Made by a program: the position numbers and the translations under genes. The notes under the pieces were generated by a model, which was given only the letters and a program-made list of their open reading frames with translations, ran no database searches and had not been told where the DNA came from. From Heliocidaris tuberculata (Eukaryota; Echinodermata; Echinoidea; Camarodonta; Echinometridae): a DNA stretch of 64,000 nt. Shown in pieces: positions 49,625-61,600 of the stretch (the first letter of the stretch is position 1; the number at the start of each line of letters is the position of its first letter). The stretch spans positions 26,531,307 through 26,595,306 of the forward strand of contig CM046848.1 in NCBI GenBank assembly GCA_025618425.1, read 5' to 3'.

Positions 49625-52600
49625 AAGTAAACACCAAACGTTTTTAAAACGTCCAAAAGAAAACGTTTTTTAATCGTTTACAATTGGACCATGTACATGA
49701 TATAATCGATCATGATTCATGAAAATTCACAAAAAACCACGACTGACCAAAATCATATTTTAGAAAGGATATACGGCAATCTATTTTGACAATTAAATTT
49801 GTGCTATCATGCAAAATGTATTTACATTAATTTTTATGCCCGATGCAATTCGAAGAGGTATTTGTAGGTCAGAATAAAAAAAATGTAATCTTCAACTATT
49901 TTTTACGGTCATTGCCATCTGGTCCCTATATATAGAAAGGCCTGCCAAGAGAACTGTAAGTAGGTTTAGGATAGTATATAATAGGATAGGATATAGGCTT
50001 AGGGTTGTTAGAGTTATAGGATGCTAGGATTATAAACCATTAAAAGGAAAATGGAATGAGCAGAAACACCTTCATTCCAAGTAGACATTATTGTTTTTAT
50101 TATTATATCTGCCAGGTTTTATAAACATTCTTTAAAGGTTTTCTGGACGTTTTTAAAAGGTCTGCCGGGTTTCAAAACGTTCTAGAAAGGTTTCATGTAC
50201 GTTCTGGAAGGGTTTTTTTGGACGTACTTAAAACGTCCGCCAGGTTTTATGAAGGTTCTTTAAAGGTTTTTTGGACGTTTTTAAAACGTCTGCCAGGTTT
50301 CAAAACATTCTAGAAAGGTTTTTGAGAAACGTTTTATAAACGTTCATAAAACGTTTGCTGGAGGTTTTTTAAAGGTTCTTCAAACGTTTTTTAAACGTCC
50401 GTAGGTTTTCTGCAGGTCCTTCATTTAGAAGCAAATTTTCAAAGGTTTTTATTTGGTTTTTTAAACGTTTAAAAAACGTTTTTTTAAACATATAAAAAAA
50501 AAAAGTTTTTAAAACGTCCAAAACCTTCCACAAAATAACGTTTTTAAAACGTTTTCACAAAACGTCCCAAAAACCTACGACAAACGTTTTAAAAACGTCC
50601 GATTGTTAGCTGGGTGGGACTACACCCCAAAATCATGAATAAAACCTTGGTTTTAGCATAATTGGAAATTGTATTCTTGATGGAAATGCACTGATTCCAT
50701 GAAGTATATTATAAACTCTATTTCCAGATGTTAAAACATCAGAAAAATTTCAGTAAAAAGGTGTTAAAACCCTGTTATTTCATGATTTTCCAAGGTGTAA
50801 CTTTACTAACCTGTAACATAACTGACCATCATTATTCATATGTCACTTAAAATTAAAAGGGTTAAACAATTATTTTTTTTCTTACCAAAACAAAGGTTAA
50901 AAACTTTAAAGTAACACCAAAAATGTCATTTCATGCAACTATGCCTACTAGGTGTATGATGTCTAACTAAAGATGACCCTTAAGTTTTCATGTCTTTTTT
51001 TTGTTGTTATAATGTTACTAACCAAAATTTTAGTCCCTGCTGTAGCTCCAAGCATTGCCCAAATTATTCTATTTTAACACAGTTAAAGGTCTACACAAGA
51101 ATTACCCCTGGTTTTACAATAGAGATTGAGCGGCCACAAGTTTTCTTTTAGTGAGGCCAAAAGAACAAAATTTCCCTTAAAAATGTAACATTACTAATCA
51201 TGGAATTGCCCATAGAGTCTTCCTGTTTGAGGGACAGGGGACAATAACCAAAGAATTTAAAGTGTACCAGTCACCTAAATAAAATATTTGTGTACAGCTA
51301 GGATTTATAAAATCAACCTCCAGAAACTTTACCTGGCATTTCTATGGGTTGATGGTTAAGAAGCACTAAGATATAAAGTGGAACTTGAAAACCCGCGTAC
51401 AGAACCCAAGTCGAACTTTGGTTCCATGAGTGCCCTATTTTATGCGAGTGCATACATGTGATTTGACAAGTCTACTCACAAGTCGCTTTTACGTGTTTAT
51501 TGACAGCGTACCTAAACTTGGAATATCTCCTTACAGAAGTAATATCTGAAACACATATTTTGAATACAGTATAGCAACATAACCCCTAACATACAGAGTA
51601 AAATGTGTTTGGGTGATTGGTACCCTTTAAAGGTTACCAAGGTTTGTCTACTTACTATGATCTGTCCTATCAAGACGGTTGTAGATTTTCACATCAGTGA
51701 CATTGTAGATGTTTGTCATTACAGCCTTCCACCATGGATTAGAAACAATCGCTGCAATGAGATAAAAAAGAAAAGTATGAGCTCTAAATACAGGAAGGTA
51801 AGGGTTATAGTTAAAACATTCCTTATGTTGCTTTGTTACTCTATATAATTATACACACATAAAATTTTCAACAATTAAGAACTTAGTATTCATGTACAGC
51901 TATAAAATACCACATCAATTTTTGCTAAATTTAATTTTTAGGATCTCAATTTACATATGGCAGGCAAACAATCAAGTTCATTCTGCTTAGTGATTCACCT
52001 AAAATAAAAGAAAACATACAAACTGGTCGTTGCAGTACCCTAACCCCAACCCTAATGGCTACCCATTAGGATTCTAAGCCTAAAGGCTGCCCACACCTGG
52101 GTGGAAAAAAAGCAGTGCCTTGCTTCAGGACATAAATCCAGTGCCTGGAAATCAAACCCAAGACCTTCACACTTCTAGCTAAAAAATGTGATAATTTTGA
52201 ATACAACACGTCTAGTGAAAGAGATAAAAAGTATGGCCAGAGTGCCCAAGTCTGCACAGTGCCCTTGTCTGCACAGATGTAACTGCACGATTCTGATTTT
52301 AAAAAACACACAACGAAGACAAACTTTTCATCTTTATCATTGCGACATGTAATGTATTCATGCAAAACACAAGTCAAAATATTGAAAGGGTCTGATTTCG
52401 GGTATTTTATTCACAAGCCTCAAAATGTTGTCTTTCACGTCAAAACTCCTGAACTGCGTGTAAAATTAACAAGTGCGCGGATATGGGCACCATTGTTTTT
52501 TCAATGTTGAAATGACACGGCCGCCTTTTCTTGTGAAAATGGCATTGTTCTTGCTCTAATTTTGATGAGATTTTTTTTTGCAAACTTACTCTTTAGAATA

Positions 52601-55600
52601 TCAGGAATAAATTAAACTTTAGAGGAATATTAAAGAAATTCTTGTTCATTTTCAGGTCAAAATCTTAGGTGCGCAGACATGGGGCTCCCCATCATCATAT
52701 ATAAAAATTTCTTCAATTTGTTTCAACTATGGTTTAACCCATTGACTATTAAGCCTGAGCTTACACGGGATGGAGTCAATGTAAGAAGGAATATTTTTTC
52801 TAAGCCACTGCTGTAATGTACTTACGTGTTTTTGAGCAAAACCATGGAGCACTTCCAGTGTTACCATCTTTGGCCAAGTGTGAATTGTCTCCTTTAATTT
52901 TTATGTTTTTGTGTGGTGTTTGTGAGGTTTGTGAATCCAGAATTTTGTTACGTGCTGGAACAGAAAAGATATCAATATGATTTTTTAAAATACAACAAAG
53001 CAACACCACCTTTCCATATTGTAAAGGCAACTGAATATCAGTCGCACACATCTTGAGTGAAACTCATGCTGACAATAGATTTCTAAATTCTTCTTATTTC
53101 CATATTTTATTGCTTCATTGTCTTTAAAGGTACTTCATCCCTTTTGCAGCCCTAAATTTTGAAGTTGTATGAGTATGCGATAAATTACAAAAGAATTATA
53201 ATTGGAAAACTTGTGCGCATGTGAAAAGGATTATAATTTGCTTTCAAGTAAGTAATAACAACAACGATTTGGTAACACTTTATTTTTTTTTGACTCAAAA
53301 ATAATCGCGTAATTTTTAAAATCATTTTTTGACCGTTACTAGTACATGCACTTGCGTTGATTTCTGAATAGCTCCCTCTGTGACAAAAGCAAGATTTTCA
53401 TTTCTTGCAAAGGAGTTATAGAACTTGTGACCTTGAAATTTCATAGGCACTATCTAAAGGATGTCTACTAAACCTTTGCAAAGTTTCACAGAAATTTGTG
53501 TAAGACTGAAAAAAGGATGAAGTACCTTTAAGGCAAGGTTTATTTGATGTGTGATGGTTACAACATCATTAAAGCTTAGGTTTACAATAAAATTTATGAA
53601 TAACTAGAGTGGAACAAGTACAACTATACAGGTGGACTGAGATACAGTAGTAATAATAAAATATGAAGTAGGCACATTCCTACATAAATGCATTGACGCG
53701 TGCGGTGCGCAGTGCTGTGTGCTAAAAATTTCAAAATGGTGTGACGTCAACATTAGAATCAATTATAGACCAAAAATAAGGGTAATTTTTACATCTTCAC
53801 GCACAAGCGCATAATGCGCGTATTGCTGCGCGCGTGTGCATAATAGAGGGTATTAATGCACGCGCCAACTGCACAAGTTCAACAATGCCACATAACACAT
53901 ACACAGTCTATTCCAGTCAATCTAAGCTAGACATTTTTACCGCTTGCACGTTCATGAGTGCATTCAAGAAAATATTCCAGAAATTATATAGGATTAATTA
54001 AAATGCTAAAACAGTCAAAGATTAGTCATTTTCAGTCTCTGTAAGGAACTTCAGCTCACTGATGAGCAGAAAGTTTTAAGTTTAAAATGGCCTGAAACAT
54101 GCCCAAAATTTATTCTAGATCATTTGGAGCATTTTCAAATTTTGTACACACGCAATTTTAGCAACACGAGCGTACGCGCACACACCCTATGTTCAATTAA
54201 TTTTTGATGTAATTAACTTGCATCATGCCAAATCTGGTTGTGTTATGACTTTCTATTGCAGAGATATACATGTAGCATATATTGGATTTTTACAAAATGG
54301 CGCCTAGATGACATCGAGCAATGACTACGTTACAAAGGTTAGGGCACCGAGACAATTACCACAATTGTACCAAATTTGAGTGCATTTGAACAAGCCATTT
54401 TTAAGATATTGTGCGTACAAAAACGTGGAGAGAAATAAAAAATAATAATAATAAAGAAAAATAGAACGTAAATAAGGGGTGGAGTGTACTTGAAGTACAG
54501 CCCACCTAATTATTATCACTTTGTAAAAAGTCGAACACAAAAAAATACTACATTCTTACATATTAAGCAAGTAGGAATGGTGTGCCACCATCGTGAGGCT
54601 TTGCAGAATGCAGTTCCATCACCAATGGCAGGTAAGTATCCAGAATAACAGTTGACATCTACCCTAGTTCCATGGGTATATTTCCCATTTGGATTGGCTG
54701 TTCTGTTGTAGTCGAAAGAACCCATTGTCTCAGGGATAGGGTCACATGGTTCTGTATTAAAGAGTTTGGACACGTCACAGGTGATACACAGTGTTAGGAA
54801 AGTCACAGGGGAAAAAACTATATTCATGTTAGGGGATGTTATATCTTCACCTTGTACTTTTTTATAATATTTTCCTTGTAAATTTGTTTCCACAGAGAAC
54901 ACCTGGGCCCTCTTGCAAAAAAAAATCTGCGATTGAACGCAACTCAATTTTTTCAACCAATCAGGATCGCGTATTTTGGACTTACTTTTAATTTTTCAAG
55001 TTATGCAAGAGGGACCAGGATCTCCATTGGTGTAATATGTATATGTGCATGTCAAATTAATCAAGCAATGATTCCAGATCGCTCTAAAACTGAAAATTCT
55101 CTCACATACGGGGGTATTTTGATCAACATTGTTATCTAAATAAATGTGCAAAAATTTGCCTTATATGTCAGCACCTCACAACCTTCATTTCAAGGGGGGG
55201 GGGGCAGATTTCACTGATCTCTATATCTACAATGTAGATCATATGTTCTATACAGTAAAGTTTTTAATGGCTAAATTGCTTAACATTTTCACCAATGATA
55301 TACAGAAATAAGACAAAGCAAAAACAATTAATTAATACTAAGGGTTCACATTCCACCCAAACATTGATCTTCATGATATAAATCCATTACTCTAGGGAGT
55401 ATTTCAAATCAAGGTATCCTAGGTATGACGCAAGCCCTTTCTCACATGCATTCTTTTGGTGTTCAACGAATTAGTTGACACTACACTGTAACTATAATAA
55501 GTTCTATTAACTGAATGGATAACAAGAGGAAATATGGACTCACTTGGATGACATCCTATATCATCTGTGCCGTCACTGACCCATACTTCATTGTCACAAT

Positions 55601-58600
55601 GACTCATCGTGGAGCCTCTCAACCTGTAGCCTGAACCACATTGAAGTTTTCTGGTGTCTCCGTGGACAGGATTGGCATGCTTAGCAGTCCCATTAGGGTA
55701 AGAGTACAGGAACCTTCCATGAGCGACATTTTCCACTTGGCAAGGAACTGCAGTACATAACAAATAAAATATATGACACACAAATAAAAGAGCTTTTACA
55801 AAACATCAAACAATAACAATATATTACGATATATTACAAAAAACATAACAATATATAATAATATATAACACTATATTACATTATATTACAAAAAACATAA
55901 CAATATATAACAATAACAATATATTACAAAAAATCCTGAGATTCACATGTAATATACATAAATGCATGTAATAGTATGTGAATTTGGGGTGAAAACACAA
56001 ATAGACATCAATTTGTGTCCATTGTTCAAGTTTACATGGTAAGTCTGTCTGGGGGTTTGATTATTCTTCCAGACCTTTTGGGCGGTGTTTGTTCTGTACA
56101 ACTTAGGCTTCATGAAGTTGTTGTTCCTGTGTTTGTTCACGTTGGTGCGTTTCAAGAAGCCTAGCGTAATGATGAGGCGTTTCATCGAAGGTTACGCGTT
56201 TCTTTGCTGGCTAAATATCACGAATATGATGTCGATTGCGACGTAGCTCGCGACCATTGGGGGTTACAACTATGTATGAATGAGGCTCATCACAACACTC
56301 TTTGATTCGTGCTGGAGGCCATGCATTCATGCGTGCATCCTGGATCATAACATGTTGTGAAGGTCTCAACGGCTTGAGATCATGTGCGGTTAGATCATGA
56401 TATGCTTTCTGTTGATCTTGTTGCTGTTGGAGACGCTGGTAAGTTTGCTCTTTGTGTGTTGATGTGTTGCATATAACCAGTGGAAGGTTGCTGTTAACCT
56501 TCCTACCACAAAGAAGCTCTGCTGGAGGCAATTCGCTGTCGACAGGTGTTGTGCGTAGGCAGAGATGTGCCATATGTACGCTTAACGGTCTGTATTGCTT
56601 GCTCGACGAATCCGTTCGACCGAGGGAAGTGTGGCGACGACGTAACGTGCGCGAAACCCCAGTTGCTAGCAAATTCCTTGTATGCTGAGGCAGCGAAGTG
56701 TGGAACGTTGTCACTGACAATCTTCTCTGGTATGCCGTGCTCAGAGAAGATTTGCTGCGTATAGCTTCAATGACAGCTTTGCTAGTACACTCGACCGGCA
56801 TTCTGCGAACAAATGGAAACTTCGAGTAGTAGTCCGCGATGATCAGGTAATCGCGACCTTCGAAGATGAACAGATCAGTACCTAAGATCTGCCATGGTCG
56901 TGTTGGTAACTCATGGGGAAGTGATCTCTCCTTGGGTTGCGATCTCTGGTGCTCTTGGCATGTAGCACACTGGCCTACAATGCTCTCAATATCGCTATTG
57001 ATATTCAGCCAATAAACACAATCGCGTGCACATAACTTCGTTTTCGTAGAACCCTGGTGACCTTCATGTACTTTCCTAGCATATACTCATGCATTGACTT
57101 TGGCACTACAACACAAGGACCTTTCATAATGATGCCATCTTCAACTGACAGCTCATCACGGAATGACCAATATGGTCTAAGCTGATATGGAAGGTCCTTC
57201 ATTCGCTTGGACCATCCTTGGCCTATGACAAGCTTCAACTGCGATAGTGTCGAATCGGCATTGGTTTCTCGCTGCACATCCGCAACTCGTTGCGCTGTGA
57301 ACTGGATGAGATTGATTTGCATGTCATGCGCGATAAGTGTGTTATCGTTCCCTGGAGACTGCGACAGACTATCAGCGATTGAGACTTCCTTCCCTGGGCG
57401 ATAGACTAAGGTGAAGTTATACTGCTGAAGGTGTAGTAACAGACGCTGTAAACGTGGCGGTGCTGAAGTTAGCGGCTTCTGGTGGATCATTTGCAATGGC
57501 TTATGATCTGACTGGACTGTGAAGTGCTTGCTGAATACATACATGGGATACCGCTCACAAGCGAAGACAACCACGAGCATTTCGTGTTCTATGTTGGCAC
57601 ATCGGGTTTCAGCATCACTCAACGCTTTTGATGCATACGCAATGGGCTCTCCATCCTGTAGAAGTGTAGCCCCTAGACCGCGCGATGATGCGTCTACCTG
57701 CACTGTGGTTTCCTTGTTGGGATCAAAATATCGCAAGGTAGCACTCTCACAAATCTGGTCTCGAATGTCATCAGTGGCTCCCTGATGGTTCTCGGACCAA
57801 ACGAACTCACTATCTGCGGTACGGCTAGACAGATGGGGGATGAACGGGCTCAAGTACGTTGCCATCCTCAAGAACTCCTGCAGTTGGGTCTTATTGCCTG
57901 GAGCTGGCATGGATTTCACTGCCTGTACCTTAGCTGGGTCGGGATGAACTCCATGTTCATCATACACCATGCCAAAGAAGGCAATACATTGCTGGTTGAT
58001 ATCGTACTTGCTGCTGTTGAACTTCAGACCAGATTTAGAAGCATCCTCCATCAATGCATGAAGATTCTTGTCATGGGATTGCTGCGAGTCACCGAGGACA
58101 ATGATGTCATCTGCTATCCCGATGACACCTGTACATTGCTCTAGTATCTGGTCCATTCGGTGTTGGAACACATCTTGGCTCACTAGACCAAAGGGCACTA
58201 AATCAAAGACCAAATGGGCTATTGAAGGTGGTCAGCAGTTGGCTTTCTGTATCCAAATGCACTGACCAGTACCCATGCTTTGCATCGAGTTTGCTGAACA
58301 CTTTGGCACCCGTGAGTTTGTGTTTACTTTCCTGTACTGTAGGAGTGGTGTGATGACACCGCTTGATAACACTGTTCAGGTCCTTGGGGTCAAGACATAA
58401 ACGTAACTGACCGTTCGCTTTGCGAGAAACAGCACGGTTGCTGACCCAATCGGTGGGTTCTGTGACTCAAAGAAGTCAGCTCATCGTGTACGTGTATTGA
58501 GCACTTTCGGGAAGCATGCACTACGGGTTGGGCACCCTCATGTAGTACGATGTGGTACTTTCAAGTGAAGTCTCCTATCACGTCAAACTGTTGCGGGTGG

Positions 58601-61600
58601 GTACGGCGACTTCAGATCAGCTACCGAATGGATGGGGTTACTCTGAGGTTTATCAAGTACACTTTGCGAATCAATGGAATACGTGAGGACTACCAAAGTG
58701 TGTGCTGCTGTGATGTGCGCAAACCGAGGATCGCTGGTCTGCTGGTATCACAAATGTGGAAATCAACGTTAATCCACCCAGTTTTGCAGTGTCGATCAGG
58801 TAGAGTGACAATACCATGTTGCTTGATCACTGTCTCATTGTATACTGAGAGAACACAACCAGTATCCTTCAAATGACCTGCCCGAGGAAACCATCTGCAT
58901 CAGGACTCGAGGGGAACATGCGGCGATATACGTGTAGAGGCATCGTATTCGCTTGTGAGCCGGTGTCGACTTTTACGAGAAGGTTGACGATGCATCGCTC
59001 ACTGTCTTGGCGCACCTGGACACGCGTAAACACTTCATCCTCGCTCTGGTCAGATATCGCGTCTAACGATGTGAAGATAGAATTCAGCGACAGCTGCTCA
59101 AAACTCTCGCTAGCATCTGCTGTAGGTGTGTGCACATCGGTGTAGTGCATGTCGTGAGTAGCTGTATCACGAGACGAATTCCTCTGCTTTCCACGCTTTC
59201 GTGAGCTGCTCTCTACGTCCGCGACCACTACATTTGGAGTTACGCTTCTGCTGTCGACCATGAGATGCTTGACCACTTTGCTGGGATCGACACATCTTCG
59301 CCCAGTGGTTCCTCCTCCCACAGCTATTGCAGGTTGTGTTGAATGCTGGGCAAGACTTACGTGATGTGAAGGAATGGCTCTTCCCACAGTTCCTGCATTC
59401 CTGTTTACGCTGGATTGCATCGACCGTTGGTGATGAGTGGGAATGCACACCTGTGAGCTGCTCCATATGTGATATTGAACGCTTCATGAGTGCGTGCATA
59501 GTTGAGACACGGCTGGATGTTTAGCTTCTCATCTTGCGCTAGGAGCTGCTTCTGGAGCTCAGCATGGCATGTGCCGGCAATGAACTGCTCTATCACCCTG
59601 TCGGCAAACTCTCTGACGTCACGGAACTGGCAAGTCTGAGCGTGAAGTTTCAACCTTGACATAAAAACATCAACAGTCTCTCTCTCCTGCTGTCGAAACT
59701 TCTGTAGGTAGAGACGGGCAACTCTAAAGTTGGACTTCGGCTTAAGTTGCGCTTCAAACTGGTTCCACACAACTGTTATGTTCTTTCTTTCACAATCTGC
59801 CAAACCCCACGAGTTGCACATTCGGAGACCAGGAGTGCCCATAAACAGGAGTACGTGATCGACCTGCTTCCTCCCTCACATTCTTCACAGAGAAATACAA
59901 CTCACACTGCTGCTTAAAGATCTGTATGACCCCTGGGAGATCATCGTCATCCCATGACATTTTCGTGCAGACACTGCACAATTTCTCCTCTCAAACTACA
60001 CATTTCCGGTGGGCATAATAACAGTCAAATAGCAAAAATGACGAGGTAAGAACAGCGCTGCCACCATGAAATATACTGGACACTCCAACAGATCATATCT
60101 TTGATGCAGTCATTATATATCTGAAGGTATTTAATTGAAAAATATACTTTCTCGCATTCAAAAACGTGCTATTAGAAAATATGTTAATCATGTAGGATAC
60201 CTGTCTCACACTAACAACCTGTTCCATGCAAACAAAATCCTAAAAGTATCAGACCTATACTATTACAATGTTGGTATTTTCATGTATAATTTATCTGCTA
60301 ATAACCTACCTGAAATATTTTTACAAATGTTTCGGAAAAATAGATCCCCACATGCTTATCCTACACGTCAGAGCAACGCATATCACCTTCCACGTACCCG
60401 AACTATTTTTGCCCCAAAAACGATTGTTTACAAGACCCAGTTACTGGAATGCCCTCCCGTTAGAGTTAATCAAAAGTTCTTCTTTATATACTTTCAAACG
60501 TAAACTGAAGGAACTGCTGCTTGAAACATATCTTGATGTCAATGTATAACTTTTAAGTATAACAAAGCGTATTGGGTTTGGCTGCTTGGAGGTAGACCGG
60601 TATATATTTTTCTTCTTGCCAGCTCTCCAAAAGTCGCGGGGGGGGGGGGGGGGGGGGGGGGGCGACAATTTTTTTGGGGGGTACGCTAGTGGTCCCATCA
60701 TATTTCTCTCAGTAAAATCACTACATTTTATTGACCATTTACATTTATGTTATTTATGTATGTATTTATTTTTGAAATGTAAATGTAAAATGAGAAATAT
60801 GAAAATAAATGAAAATGAAAATGAAATGAAATTAAGTCACAACTCAGACTTCATCTTGTCGGCATGGTAGTGTATCTTCAAAGTGCAAATAATAAAGCAA
60901 TATAGCTCAATATATTACAAAAATATTGTTTGAAATTCTAAAAATGAGAAAACATCATTCTCATCCTAGGTAGTGTTATTGTTATTCTGAAAGCAAGAAT
61001 TGATTTTGTGCACTGCAGTATATGGATAGCAAATTTAGAACAAATGTTCTAAATGACGGAGTGATGGATTTAGTGTTTTCAGATACATGTTTCTTTTCAA
61101 ACACAACATGTTTTACATGTATGTGTTTATGGAGTTTAGTATTATGTTACTAGATTTTACCATGTAAGAAGCATGATATGATATTGTTCAGTTTTGAGTT
61201 ACATATTTCTCCATATTCCTTGAAAGTACATTTTAAGTGTATAGAAAAAGAAAAAATGATTTGTGTTACGACCGAATATCTCGGTTTTTTCAAGAAGGTT
61301 AAACCAAAACCATCGTGAATCAGTGAATACAAGTTTATTATAGATTGAGCGATTTATTATAACAAAAAGCATAAGAAGGCAATTTTGTTATTATACCAGA
61401 CAGAACATGATCATAATGAGGTCAGTTTACATGTATATTCACAGTTGTGCTTTGAGAAACCATAGTTACAATACTGGTTGAAGTTAGTTGATATCTATAG
61501 TTATGCATTGACCATAAGAATGTTGGCTGAGAAAAGGTTATTTTACCCCTTTTCTTAAAAACAAGGGGGATGTAATATATTGAGCTATATTGCTTTATTA

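Larger units (their letters stand above)
56211..60919 (-). mobile_element. Decayed Ty3/gypsy LTR retrotransposon
   Basis: The minus-strand order is 5' LTR (60,067-60,919, split by a LINE), primer-binding site, gag, protease, RT, RNase H and integrase. The primer-binding site follows the LTR directly and begins TGGTGGCAGCG, complementary to the 3' end of a tRNA-Leu. Gag/pol are broken by several frameshifts and stops, so the copy is dead. Gene order (RT before integrase) defines Ty3/gypsy; sea-urchin SURL elements are plausible relatives. No 3' LTR is found left of 56,211. The element lies in the intron between CCP1 and CCP2, in the gene's orientation. Confidence 0.88.

Noticed and set aside
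49395..49673. Poly-Asn and poly-Ile ORFs
   Set aside because: They translate the ATT microsatellite.
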